Below, piece after piece: positions 12,872 to 25,600 of a stretch of DNA of 64,000 nt. Below the pieces are notes generated by a model. The model was not told the origin of the DNA. It did no database searches and was given only the letters and a program-made list of their open reading frames with translations. Each line of letters opens with the position of its first letter. The first letter of the stretch is position 1. Both the position numbers and the translations under genes were made by a program. Source of the DNA: Sialis fuliginosa (Eukaryota; Arthropoda; Insecta; Megaloptera; Sialidae); NCBI GenBank assembly GCA_961205875.1, contig OY540809.1, positions 30,206,267 to 30,270,266 of the forward strand, in the 5' to 3' direction.

Positions 12872-15800
12872 TCTTTGATCAAGGCCATGTATAAATTATT
12901 GATGGGTTTACTGAAAATATTTCAAAGATGATTAACAGAGGTTCCCTAAGCTGAATTTATATCTATAATCTGGTACTTATGTATATATTTGCCTCATCTA
13001 ACAATAAGTATACTTAATGCTTTATTTTCTAACACATCTTATGCTGCATATTGTTGATATAGATTTGTAATAATATGTCTGTGATATATATTACAGTTGA
13101 AAATAACAAAATATTAGTGATGAAAAGTTAAAAAGAAGGGTATAAGGTGTGAGAACAGAAAATCAATATTTCCTTTAAAAATGTGTACCGGTTTGACTAC
13201 AAATAAAAGAATTCTACATATTTGATAACCGTACTCACTTTTACTTTTTTATTATTATTTATTAAATTGAAATTTCGTAATAAAGCAATACATTTTATAT
13301 TAATTATAAATACATATTATTTAACTACACCATCTACAGTAATCTATATCATATTCTTCGAACGAAGTTTGTACATTCTAAAACAACTAACAATAAGACA
13401 TGTAATTCCCTATACACATATGTTTATGTAGTTGCATATGTAACTTTAAAACGAATGTTGGGAATGTTGGCACTAGCTGTGCCCGCGGTTTCGTTCGATT
13501 AATGCCCGGTATTATAAAGAAATTGCATGGGTGCAAATTCGCGTCTGCGCACATTAGCTGTCAAATAACGCTATCAATTGGGTATTAAATTGTTACGAAA
13601 TTGCTCGATATTTTAAAGCAGTGGTAATAAATAGACACATAATAATGCAATCGATGCATGTACATTATATGGGTTTACACAAATGTGTATTTTAAGTCTG
13701 TGATGTGTTTATATTGAATTTAAATTGACACATAACCTAAGTATACGATATTTATGTACAAAAATATAACGTGTTGTGGTAAAAATTGAAAATTAAAATG
13801 CCGGTAAGTAGTAAATATACTTTTATATAACACATTCATATATATCATAGCTCTTTAAAGCAATTCCTGCATTTGGAATTTTTTACAAAACGTTTGAAGA
13901 TGAAAAACATTGTTTACTTTTAATTGTCACATAAAATTTATTTTTATATTATACTTTTATAATATATAGTATTTATCTCAACTTTTTGTATATTACAGAA
14001 ACGTTTCAAAATGTCATCAATTTCATCTGTATCATCTGGACATTTTATATCACATGAATATTCAGTATTATTTTCAGATAACTTTGAAAATAACATTCAA
14101 ATACCAAGAGAACCTTAAGTGTTCATAGAAAGAAATGATCCAATCCTAATGATTGAAAAAAAGATTAAAAAATGAGCATCAGAAGGTGGCTGGGAAATGA
14201 TAGATGTTCGAAAAGTGGTATAAGTATACGGTAAGAAGCGAATTTACAAGCGTCATAAGGTGGTTTGGATACAGCAGAAGCTGATCAAAAAGCAGCATTA
14301 TGTATATAAAGGAATCGAGAGCAGTGGAGAAGATATTCAGCCGTATTCATAGTTCCTCCTTGTTACTAAATTTACGTTTCATAAAACTTCCTTGACTACG
14401 AAGGCTTCCTTATCTCAAGGTTGGTCGGAAGCTTTCTTAAGGCAGCTTTGAATACAATTTTAACTGTAATGCTGACAATGTGTATATAAACATAACATAA
14501 CATAAAAGTAGTTACACATTTCAATCTGTAGCTTTGTGCTGTCATTATCTTTTTAGACAAAGTGAATAAAGGAAAAAATAAATAATGGACAATGAATTTA
14601 AAAAAAACACTTTATTTATAAACTAAACATTATTAATAACATAACACTAGTAAGTCACTAAAAAGTCCTAAAATATTCATTACTTCTAGAAGGAAACCTT
14701 GAGATCTGTCTATGAAACAAGGGCGCCTTGGATATCTGTGATAGCCTTGATCGAGGTTTTCTCCGACCTTGCGATAAGGAACGATTATGATTACGGCTGA
14801 TTGGAGATGAGAGTACTTGAGATAAAACATAAGTATATTGTGATGCTCTGTTTTGTAAATCAATCTGAAAATAAATGTATAATATTGATTAAAATGTTTT
14901 TATTATTGCAATGTTATGATTGGTCTTACAAATATTATTTCGTTGTCACTGCTTTTCTCTAATTAGGCATCTGAAATAAAGAAAAATTTAATTAATTGAT
15001 ATTTTAATTATATATAAATGATAAAAAATTACCAAAAAACAAACCGAAAGGTGCACAGCTACCAACAGGATTTCATAGCTCCCTAGTTTTATTTCCAATT
15101 GTATGTAAAAAAAATTTTGTCTTACAAAATCTATTTTTTTTTAAATACATCTCCCGTCTTGTATAATTCTACCTATAAAATTAATTCAATTAGTAATTTG
15201 TTTGTAAAACTTATTTTATAATAATGAATTACCTTCTCATCCGCACAATCTTTCTTGGCTTTTTTTTTTAATACTTTCGTGAAGATTTTTTAATTGAATA
15301 CCATTACGTAGTTGGCCTGTCTTTGTAATATTATTGAAATCACTAGCTATTTCGGTTGTCTTATTTTCGATAATATCTATGTATTTTAACACCAGCTCTA
15401 ATAAAACCTGCTTATCATCATCACATTGTATCCTTTTTCTCTCATTTTAATTTTTTTTATATACTTAAATAAACTTTTCATCAAAATAAGTACTTATTAT
15501 AGTATTTTGATTTAGTTGTTTATCATAATAAAGAAATGTCAAATTGAATAGTTTCCTTTTAGTGATATTGACTAGAAGTCTATTTTTCTGTATATCACAA
15601 AATCACAACAGGTTTTACGACTGCTGATTTCTACTTAATAATACGCATGCGTGAAAGTCATAATATCTACGATTTCATTGGCTACATTTTTGAGTAATTG
15701 TAATTTACATTTAATACCCAGTAGATAGCGTTATTTGACAGCTAATGTGCGCAGGCGCGAATTTGCACCCATGCAATTTCTTTATAATACCGGGCATAAA

Positions 15801-16222
15801 TATAAAAGAAGTTAGATCATATATTAATCTACTGGTTGATTACTTGATTAATATATGGTTAGATATATGACGATATATGGTATTGTGGAGTTTATTTTAG
15901 ATATTTTTACTCTACATAATTCTTTACTACCCCGTTACTACGCCACTGTGTTGTTGACTTTTTCTTATTATTTTGAAACTGACGGGTAATTTATCATGTA
16001 TACACGGTGAATACAAAACTAACCACAAAAATCGATGAGAAGTAGACAGTAAACAAACTAAATAAAAGGAGGGGTTCGAACGAATTCAAATGTCAAAATT
16101 TTGAATAGCCTTTTTTTGCCTGGATTTATAATTAAGTATTGTTATTTTTTTATAATTCAATGAGATCAATATCCAATTTAAAAGAATGATCAAATTATAA
16201 CTATTTAAAATAATTATGCAAT
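12872..16222. other. Divergent intergenic region between sialyltransferase and TMEM43
   Basis: Both genes point outward, so both promoters lie here. Most of the space is the inverted-repeat element 13502-15797. The flanks 12872-13470 and 15800-16222 show no gene and no motif I can name. GCCCGCGGTTTCGTTCG at about 13480-13497 resembles the 3' end common to insect retroposons, and a similar GGACCCGCGCGGCTTCGCTC lies at 60771-60790. Confidence 0.55.
13502..15797. mobile_element. DNA transposon with about 80-bp inverted repeats and decayed coding remnants, 2.3 kb
   Basis: The left end (ATGCCCGGTATTATAAAGAA at 13502) is repeated inverted at the right (CTTTATAATACCGGGCAT ending 15797), and the match runs inward for about 80 bases to TCAAATAACGCTATC. 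Inside is a decayed gene: ATGCCG plus a GT donor at 13798, then AAACGTTTCAAAATG after an AG at about 13998, then a stop after about 40 codons. Minus-strand remnants lie at 14633-14863. I could not find a matching target duplication, so the superfamily is unassigned; a PIF/Harbinger-type second protein is only a guess. Confidence 0.65.
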
Positions 16223-18564
16223 ATGGATACTTCGATTGTTGATGAATTTCGTAGATCATGGCTAATTGCAATTATTGGATGTATACTATTTTCAACTGGA
16301 TTTTGGTTGCTGTTTTCCAACGAGGTATTTGATTAAACACAATAATGTGATTTTGTAAAATTTATTTAATATTTATATCATTTTTTTAGGGGAAGGCTGT
16401 AGAAACTGCCCATTCTTTGGATGAGGCATTGGGTTCAATAGTTTCTTTGAATCCTTACGAACCAGTAAGACATGAATATGATGGAAGATTAGTTCATGTT
16501 GTTGGGAATTTACAAATAGATGAACCATTGACAGAACCTGAGTACGGTATTAGTGTACAAGCTGTTAAATTAAAACGAAGGGTTCAGATGTATCAATGGA
16601 TTGAAGAATCAGTGTATGTTATTAATGTTACAGTCGGGACTCTTTTATTTTAAACCTTCTGAATCATATGACTCGCGTTTATTTCAAGTCGAGAGGGGCA
16701 CACACCAAGTTATGTGTAGATCCTTGACCAATTAGCGTTGGCGCGGGAATTGACATCACCACGAAGATGTATTCAAATGTTATAAATGTATAATAGAATA
16801 TCAAATACAAGAAATCCTTTATTTATTCTTGTCTTCGTATTTTTTGATATTTTAACAACATATACAATCAAAGAAGTACAAATTCGACATTGCAAAATCA
16901 TGAAAAAGCTATCACAGACAATTTTGTCTATTCGGGAAGTGTCATTTTTACTATTCTTAAGTTGGCAATACGTTCTGTGATGTCAAACATTTGAATACGT
17001 CTTCGTGGTGACTTGAAATCCCGCGCCAACGCTGATTGGTCAAGGAGCTATAGAGACTATGTATGTAAACCTTGGTATTTAATATTTATCGTTAATAGTT
17101 AATCGTGATAGTGAAATAATTTTACTTTACTTTTAATTTCGAATATGAGCAAGGTGACGAGTGACGACGGTGATAAGTGTGTGAACTAAGACTCGAGAAT
17201 GGTGGGAGGTGAAGGAGGAGAAAAAATTTACAATAAACGAAAGTCGGCATTTACGATAAACGAGAGTTAAAAATAAACGAGCGTTACAATAAACGAGTCC
17301 CGACTGTAATTTGTTTTACTTTTTAATGTTTATTTAATTTATAATTTTAGTGAATCTACCTTTGGAGATACTGTTCAATCTTACACACCTGAGACTAGTT
17401 ATACATATACAACCGATTGGCGAGACAAGTTAGTTGATAGTAGTCATTTTTATATTCGAGCAGGACATCACAATCCTAAGTATTAAATTATGTTAATTTA
17501 TGTTCTATAATGATTTTTATATAAAATTATTTACTTTATTGTAGAGAAATACCTCTCAAGTCACATGTTCAAATATCAGACGTAGTGAAAGTTGGTCCAC
17601 TTTTACTTGGGTATGCGGCAAAAAATAGGTTCAGAGATTTTATGGAAGTAACTAGTGACGAAAGACCAGATAGACGTGATATTAAACTACACATGGGTCT
17701 TTATTACCATACTGAAGATGTTTGGAATCCTGAAGTTGGTGATATAAGAATTCAGTTTTCATATGCAGGGCCTTCAGGTCAAGAGGTAATATTTAAAAAT
17801 TCATTTTTATTTTTTTGTTCAATTTCATGGTGGAAAATTGCAATTGTTTTTGAGTTCACAAAATCGTTTGGTCTTTCAGCCATTAATGTAAAATGAATGT
17901 AACTGTACATTACATTAGCAATTTAATTGTACAGAAAAATTTAGAATATGGTTCGATTCAAATTATTTTCATAGAAAAAATCTATTGCTTTTGTGAAAAA
18001 CAGGTTACGATTGTTGGTTTACAAAAACACGGCACAATTTATCCATACTACACTTCGCGGGGATATGAAATATTGATGGTACGAACAAGTATTCAAACAA
18101 TAGAACAGATGTTCCACGCAGAACATGTGGAAGCCCGATGGGAAATGTGGAAAATGCGAGCAATGGGATGGTTTCTCTTGTTCTTGTCTGCATCCTGTCT
18201 TGCTAATATTCTGCGAATTTTATGTAAGCATTTTGAAGTAATTTTATCTATTTTATTAGCAAAGTAGTAAACAAAATAAATAATTTTTTTGCTAATAAAT
18301 TCAAACAACTATGGTCTATATATAATATCCATTCAAACAGTTGCTCGGATGCCGGTACTTCAAAACATACTGACTGCCGAATCTCCGACAGCAGTGAATG
18401 TAGCAGTATCAATGTCGATCGCACTGATTGTCATTGCCATCGCTTGGACCTGGTACAGGCCAATACTGGGAGCTGGCTTATTTATGGCGGCAGCATCTCC
18501 ATTTGTCTACTGCACGTTGAGTGTATATAATGCGGTTCAACCTAATGCGTATCAACGTTTGTAA
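16223..18564 (+). CDS. Tmem43: TMEM43 (LUMA), complete, 6 exons
   Basis: Inner-nuclear-membrane and ER protein that binds lamins and emerin in animals. Exons: 16223-16324, 16390-16613, 17351-17479, 17545-17785, 18004-18223, 18341-18564; phases agree, 379 residues. The first ATG at 16223 gives FRRSWLIAIIGCILFSTGFW, the N-terminal membrane helix, followed by the family signature NEGKAVETAHSLDEAL spanning intron 1. The large lumenal domain carries GRLVHVVGNL, VQMYQWIEES, FYIRAGHHNPK, YHTEDVWNPEVGDIRIQFSYAG, and HAEHVEARWEMWKMRAMGW. Three hydrophobic helices close the protein (GWFLLFLSASCLANIL; VAVSMSIALIVIAIAW; GAGLFMAAASPFVY). Length is close to the usual 400 residues. Intron 2 holds a MITE (16706-17074). 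The neighbour downstream is the Rumi gene, same strand, 593 bases away. Confidence 0.95.
16706..17074. mobile_element. Diverged copy of the hAT-like MITE at 41555-42069, in TMEM43 intron 2
   Basis: Termini CAAGTTATG and CAAGGTTTACATACATAG (reverse complement). Just inside each end is the shared block CTTGACCAATTAGCGTTGGC, and its inverted partner is CCAACGCTGATTGGTCAAGG. The interior (TATTTTTTGATATTTTAACA, AAGTACAAATTCGACATTGC) matches 41555-42069. The flanking target duplication is no longer recognisable, which suggests an older insertion than the 41.5-kb copy. Confidence 0.8.
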
Positions 18565-19157
18565 AATGTTTTAAACTAAATTTATGTTTGATACACCTAA
18601 TACATAGATTAAACAATTTACTTAATAGTTCAATTCTAATGAGACATTGATAATGTGGCTCAATTGACAAAATTACATAGTCTTTCCAGTGTACCCTGTT
18701 GATTTTTTTCATAATAATATGTTGGTATGAATGTTGTAGACAGTCCAAATAGAAGATAATCGGTATATATTTTAACCACTAAAAAACTCTTGTTGCAAGA
18801 TAGAAAGACCCAGGAAAGACCCTTTGAAAATTTACCAAAATTTCACGCATTGTGTAGAATGTAGATATAATAGTACTTTTCGTAAAAAATAAAAAATGGG
18901 TTCTATTGGTGATACAAGTCCATTATATCATATATTATTTAATATATGATAATATTGAACATTTACTGTATTATATTATCATGAGTCAATTTGAAAATCT
19001 AAGAATTAAAATGTGATATTTATATTTATAAATATTTAATTAACAGTTGAAATTTAAAATTATTTGTAAGTGCTTGTATTGACATCACTGTTTTGTATAC
19101 ATACAATTTTCTTTGTTTTGGTAGTCCATGTATTTCTAATATTTAAAAAAATCTGAA
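18565..19157. other. Intergenic spacer, TMEM43 to Rumi
   Basis: AT-rich and non-coding. It must contain the TMEM43 3' UTR and the Rumi promoter, but I see no clear hexamer, TATA box or other motif that I would defend. Confidence 0.6.
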
Positions 19158-22054
19158 ATGAAATATTTGTTGATGGAAGTTAACTTTTTTATATTCAATC
19201 TATTTATAATATTAAGTCTTATTAGTATTATAAAATCTGATAATGCACAGTGTTCAAAAAAACAAACTTGCGAAGAATCTGCAGAAAAATATAAAATTGG
19301 TATTTGTTCATAACCTCACTTTATAATTATTTCATTATAACATAATAAATATGTATCTTGTTTTAGATTTAAATAATCCAAAATGGGAACAAATCAAAGA
19401 AAATATAGAAACAGCTTTTGTAGAATACACACCTTGTAACAATACAAATTGCAACTGTCATGTATCTGTTATAAAGAATGATTTAAAACAATTTAAAGAT
19501 GGAATTACAAAAGATATGATCAAACTTGCTAGTAAACTGTAAGATAATCACTATAAATATTGCTATAAAAATGTGCTTTTTGCATCACTGACAATTCATG
19601 TTCTAATGCGCAAAGTATTAATTAAATTAACTAACAATTCTCAAATGGCCAAATATAAATTTTCAATTGAATTTAGTGTCAATAAACAATTATTAAATAA
19701 TGTAGTATTTGATTGGGTACTTGTTAATTGTCCTCCTACAAATGAATATAGAATCCTTAGACAAGGAAAGATAAAGGACAAATAACACATTACCTAGCGT
19801 TGTTACCATATCGCACCACGGATCATTGGCGTATCATTCAGATTTTAAAATAAATATTAATTGTTTTGAATTATAAAACTAATTAATAAAAAAATGTTTT
19901 ATATTGAGTTTAAAAGTATTTCAGTGATAATTGATTAACAGAGAAATGTCTATTTGGAACTATCATCTCTCATACATACTAAATTCAATTGTAATTTAAA
20001 GCATATTTGCATATTATAAATTTTCAACTGACGCCTCTGGGATAATATGCGGTTTTGACAGTTTAAAAAAGATGGCCGCCGACAAATTTTGGTAACACTT
20101 TCATATACGGGCTGGCATTGGTTGTTATGTATCCATAGTCTTTCCTAATCTAAGATAGAATCATATATTTATGTATATTATATGATACAATACATTTCTA
20201 AATAAAATAAAATAATCGTCATAACCAAGGACAATTATATTGATATTAGAGATCAGATCGGATCTTAAAAAAGTAGCCCAATCCAGTCCGAAACTTTATT
20301 TTTCGGCCCGGTCCGATTTATACTTTATAGATATCAAAAAGGAAGTATAATATATAATATAATATAAAAATATACCAATTCATTGATATGTGTCGCGATG
20401 GTAGCGACACGTTCAGTGGTAAAAATTGAAACTAACACAATCGGATCAATTGTCATCTAACCTAACTTAACCGATGTTTAGTAAAGAGTTAAATCGCTGA
20501 TTATATACGTTTAACAATTAGAGTATTTAATTTCTTTTATAATTTATAAAGAAAACAAGTATAACTAATGAAAAATATGAAAAATACCTTGGTGCAAGGT
20601 TAATAATTGTGAATTGTTATTAATTTAACAACTATTAAAACTTAAAGTTTTGTTTTGAAAAAACAATATTTTTATTTATTCGTAAGGTCCGACCCAATTC
20701 GATCCGATTTATACTAAGATGATGTATACTAAGGTCCGAACTGGTCCGATCTGACAACAAGAATTAAGCTAGTATATATACACTCATAGTCTATATATTC
20801 TTATGACTTGCAGAAGAATAATTAAAAAGTACCTTTGATTTTTTAAATCTAGATATTTAAGTTTGCAAATTATGTATATTATATTATTATCAAGATTTTA
20901 CATTATGGTATATATTTTAATTTTTTGATTCTTATGAATTCTAGTCATTATTATCGTTATACTTTTGAACTAACGTTCAGTTATTTTTATAGTATACTTG
21001 AATAATTTATAATAAATATTAGTAAAATATAAATGATATTTTAAGTTTAAATGGTTTAAATTGTTTTTTAAATTTATATTTCAGAGGTACGAAATATCAA
21101 ATAATCGATCATCAATTGTATCGTGACAAAGAATGCATGTTTCCATCACGATGTTCTGGAATTGAACACTTTTTGCTTAAACTTGTTACAAAATTACCAA
21201 ACATTGAATTTATCGTCAATACAAGAGATTGGCCACAAATACTTAAATATAATAAACCTTTGCCAGTATTTTCATTCAGTAAAACATCAGATTATTTTGA
21301 TATTATTTATCCAGCATGGTCTTTTTGGGAAGGAGGACCTGCAATATCTTTATATCCCACAGGAATAGGTCGTTGGGATGAACATAGAAAAAAATTAGCA
21401 AAGATTTCTAAAGAAATATCGTGGGAAGATAAAATACCAAAAGCATTCTTCAGGGGATCTAGAACAAGTCCAGAAAGAGACCCTCTAGTTCTTTTGTCAA
21501 GGGAATTTCCTAATTTGGTTGATGCGCAGTATACAAAAAATCAAGCTTGGAAATCTTCTGCTGTAAGTTTTTTAATCTGAAAATAATTTTTTTATGTTGA
21601 TTTTTAATGTTCTTAATATTTTTAGGACACTTTGAATGCAGAACCAGCAAAGGAAGTTCCATTCGAAGACCACTGCAAATATCGATACCTATTTAATTTT
21701 CGAGGAGTAGCAGCAAGTTTTAGATTAAAACATTTATTTTTATGTAAATCGTTAGTCTTCCATGTCGGCGATGAATGGATAGAATTTTTCTATCCGGCTA
21801 TGAAACCTTGGATTCATTACATTCCAGTCAAAAATAACGCGTCAAAAGAGGAGTTAGGAAATCTGATTAATTTTGTGATAAATAACGATAAACTAATACA
21901 GAAAGTTGCAGAACACGGATATGATTTTATTTGGAATAATTTAAAAATGAAAGATGTTATTTGTTATTGGAATAGGTTATTGAAACATTATGCCAAATTA
22001 TTAAAATACGAACCAGTATTAGATGATAGTTTAGTAAGAATATACAATAAATAA
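19158..22054 (+). CDS. rumi: Protein O-glucosyltransferase 1 (Rumi, CAP10/GT90), complete, 4 exons
   Basis: ER enzyme that adds glucose to serine in EGF repeats (C-x-S-x-P/A-C), needed for Notch folding and signalling. Exons: 19158-19299, 19367-19538, 21085-21562, 21626-22054; phases agree, 406 residues. ATG 19158 gives a signal peptide ([21 protein letters not shown]). The CAP10 domain follows: [103 protein letters not shown], then across intron 3 [35 protein letters not shown] and WIHYIPVK. These are the donor-binding and catalytic-core blocks of POGLUT1. The protein ends VRIYNK, with no KDEL-like ER-retrieval tail, which is unusual for this family. The 1.5-kb intron 2 holds a repeat at about 20243-20757. 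Confidence 0.95.
19573..19785 (+). other. Unrecognised open frame in Rumi intron 2
   Basis: Begins 34 bases after the exon 2 donor and reads 70 codons to a TAA, with a plausible hydrophilic protein ([39 protein letters not shown]). It does not continue the Rumi frame and I recognise no family. It could be a fragment of a retrocopy, an exapted exon or chance. Confidence 0.2.
20243..20757. repeat. Short inverted-terminal-repeat element in Rumi intron 2
   Basis: TCAGATCGGATC near the left end pairs with GGTCCGATCTGA at the right. Internal blocks (GGTCCGATTTATAC, GATCCGATTTATACT) repeat the same motif. About 0.5 kb, no coding capacity, probably a hAT-like MITE; no target duplication found. Confidence 0.5.
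22046..22051 (+). terminator. Polyadenylation signal overlapping the Rumi stop codon
   Basis: AATAAA starts six bases before the TAA stop ends (CAATAAATAA). If it is the working signal, the Rumi 3' UTR is very short. The convergent OBP gene ends 574 bases further on. Confidence 0.3.
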
Positions 22055-22627
22055 TTATTTGAATTGGTTTTTGCTTTATTTATCATGATATTGTTTGCAG
22101 AGAAAAAATGTTTGACTTCGTAATATAATTGATGTTCGATTTTATAGTTTTATACTTTTGTAAAAAAAAGTAGGAAAATTGAGGAAAAACTACATATTAC
22201 AAAATATTTTTATTTATATTTTTACAATTTCGTTTATATAAAAACATTACTTAATCTTTAAAAATTATTTTCTTCGCACAATTAGTACCTAATAATAAGA
22301 AATAAATATCAAAAATTGTATTTATTTTAATACAAAATCAGCGCTTATAAATAAATATAAATATGTAAAATATTTATACAAAAATGTATCTTATTTAATT
22401 TTTGAAACAAGAGAGTTGTTGACAAAATATTTTAACAAATTGCAAGGATCATTATATATGAAAAAATGATATTGCCAACTATAATGTCAAAAGTTCTCTT
22501 ATTTTGAGTATTTGTTGCTTTATTTAAAAATAAATTACTTAAAACTATCGTAAAAAAATACGTATTTAATTCTATCGTATGTAAGTATATTAATGTAATA
22601 TTAATAATTTATCTATGGCTGTAAAAA
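22055..22627. other. Convergent 3' spacer between Rumi and the OBP gene
   Basis: Very AT-rich and non-coding, with many short A and T runs. It should contain both 3' UTRs. I see no repeat or conserved motif. Confidence 0.6.
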
Positions 22628-25600
22628 TTACAAATCGATTTCATCGCTGTTTTCACCAAGCATGTGTTCATAGAAAGATGAAGCAAATTCTTCGTATAAA
22701 TCTTCAGTTTTCATGCCTTTTCCTGTTCTACCTGAACGTACACCATCAGTTAATAAATCAAAATCTTCATCAGAATCTTGATTAAATCTTTCTCGGACAT
22801 CTTTCATGATACATGCTTCTAATTTCTTATGCTTGTAACAACGGAAGAAAAACATTGGCCGTAGAAGTTCTCGAGAAAGTGGAGATTTTTCCTTTACATC
22901 AGGTAAGCATTGCTGAAAGTATATAATGAATAAATTGAATGATTATATTTCCTAATTTATATCAATTAATATACAGGCTGATTCAGCACTGTCGTGCCAA
23001 AATTGAACAGTACATCGAGAAAAATATTTTAAACAAAAAACATTATATAAACGTGTCTGAAAAATTTTTCATAAGGGGGCTACAGCTCTCCAAAGATTTA
23101 ACTCAACATTAGTTTTTATTTAATATCTTGAGAACCCATTGTGCTATAGTTATGAAATTTGATACAGGGTTTAGTATTAATAAGTATTATCTATATCCAG
23201 TATCAACCAATAGTAATTTTGACCAGGGTTGTATGGGCCCAGGAGGCCCGTCGATTTTTATCCAGTATTTTTTATTCTTCAATTTTTTCCTGAGTTAAAA
23301 TTTTGAATAAGACTGAGACAAAATACACAAAAATATACTTTGCTCATTTATCATAGGATAAACCGTTTACGAGCAATATTGATGCAAAAGAAAGCATGCA
23401 GAATTTTACTTAATACGGATTCTTCAAATTAAACAAAATAAATTTATATTCCTGTTCTTTGATTAAAGGTATGAAAAAAGTTCATGTACATATATCACCT
23501 AATACGTGTCCTCTTACACCTATAGTCAGTTCTATTAATGTTGCAAGTAATTTACTAACGTAACCAGAAAGCGATACTTAAAATGGCTATTTGTTGGTAA
23601 GGATGAATTTTTGGAGGTATATTTTTATTATTTTTTCGTCTTATTTTTTATCATAGAACAAGAATATAAAAATATTTTTTGTAATTTGAAGCATCCGTAT
23701 TAAGTAAAATTCTGCATCCTTTCTTTTATGTACATCCATATTTCTCGTAAACTGTTTATCCTATGATAAATGAGCAAAGTACATTTTTGTGTATTTTGTG
23801 CCATACAATCTTATCTAAATGTCTAATTCAGGAAAAAATTAAAGAACAAAAAAATACTAGATAAAAATTGATGGGCCCACTGGCCCCATACAGCCCTGAT
23901 CTAAATTATAATTGCTCAATACTGGAAATCGATAACACTTATTAACTAAACCCCTGTATCAAATTTCATAACTTTAGCACAATGGGGTCTCCAGATATTA
24001 AATAAAAACTAATTTTGAATAAAATCTTTGGAGGGCTGTAGCCTCCTTACGAAAAATTTCTGGATACATGTTCATATAATGTTTTTTGCTTAAAATATTT
24101 TTCTTAATTTACTGTTCAAGTTTGGCACGACAGCGCTGAATCACCCTGTATATGTTTAAATTGAAAGTACCGAAAATTGTTGACAAAATGATACTCCTTC
24201 TTGCATATCACGTTTTAGCTCTTCATCTACAGGTAAATCAGTAATACGGGCAGAAATTTTTTCGAAATTGGGTTCTAAATTATCATCTAAGTATCCCAAT
24301 TCTTGCATCACACATGTTACATTGCGTACACGTCCACTTATTCTATTTGTTAAATATTCGATTTGGTTTTGAACATTCATATCTCGCTGAAAGGTAAATG
24401 ACATAAATAATTAATAAACGGTAGATACTTTTACATATTTATCAAAAAGTTTGCATTTAATACTTACAGACATCCTTTGTCCATGTGGATAAAATTGTTG
24501 AGGGTAGTATCCAGGGAAAGCTGGAGTATATGGAGAATATGGAGATGGGCCTGGAAATCCTTGTGGATAAAATACGTTTCCTGGATTTGAATATCCTGGA
24601 TAGAACGGTCCTTGATTAGTATATGGCCGGAACTGCTGTTGTGGGAACGGATTCTAAAAGTAACATACAGAATTAATATTTTAAAATTTACCGCCTCTTT
24701 TTTATTAAAATTGTATTGTATGTGCGCATGTGCGATTGTATCTAAAGAAAGGGTAGTGACCGTATATGCATACACTCGTTTTCTTTTATATTCAATGAAA
24801 CCTATATATCTTTCTCTTTAAATATACTTTTTGAATGTTTTTAAAAAAACGTTACATAAAATGATACAAAAGTTGCAGTGGCAGTCTATCAATTCGAAAC
24901 CACACATGTATTTGAAATTAGCTGTTGTGACATTTTGCATATGTTTTAATTTGAAATGAAAAGAAATAGTGCTTGCCTTGAAATGTCGTCGCCGTATGAA
25001 AAATTAAAAGAAACATTATTAGAACGGGATAAAGTATATAAAGAATGTGAAAAAGCTTTAGAAAAATGTTTTGAAGTATGTTTACATGCTAATGAATTAT
25101 TTTATTATTTATAATTTCATATTTATATTGTTTTTCAGGAAAACCTTGATGCGTTCTTAAAACTATGTACAAGTTTTAAAAAATCCAGAATTCGTCATCG
25201 TAAAATACCAACTACTATTCCTAAAACAATCTTAGAGGAAGCAGGTAATTTGCAGATGCAATCAAATAACGATGTTGAAAGGTGTTTTGTACTAAAGTAT
25301 TATGTTTCTGTTTCAGTACATGTCAATAAATCAGATTCAAGTGGAATTATTGAATTATCAAACCGGCCACGAAGACATGCTTCTGAGAAAGCTAGTGTGA
25401 AGATAAATAAACATATAAATTTAAAATTAAATGAAAAATTGCGAAGAAGTGTAGTAAGTACAAAAATTGGCTAATACAGAGAGTCTGGGGGTCCTCTGTC
25501 AGATTTGTGAAAAATCACGTATATAGTTATTCAGAATAGAGTTGACGTGCATGTGAGACTAGATCAGGGTTACTAACTTTTATAAATCATACACATTTTA

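Noticed and set aside
16786..16980. Open frame in TMEM43 intron 2
   Set aside because: It lies wholly inside the MITE at 16706-17074, whose other copy has no conserved frame.
24464..24775. Minus-strand frame covering OBP exon 3 in another phase (MYAYTVTTLSLD)
   Set aside because: The AATCC acceptor, donor and phase of exon 3 support a different frame (NPFPQQQFRP). This one has no signal peptide and no cysteine pattern.
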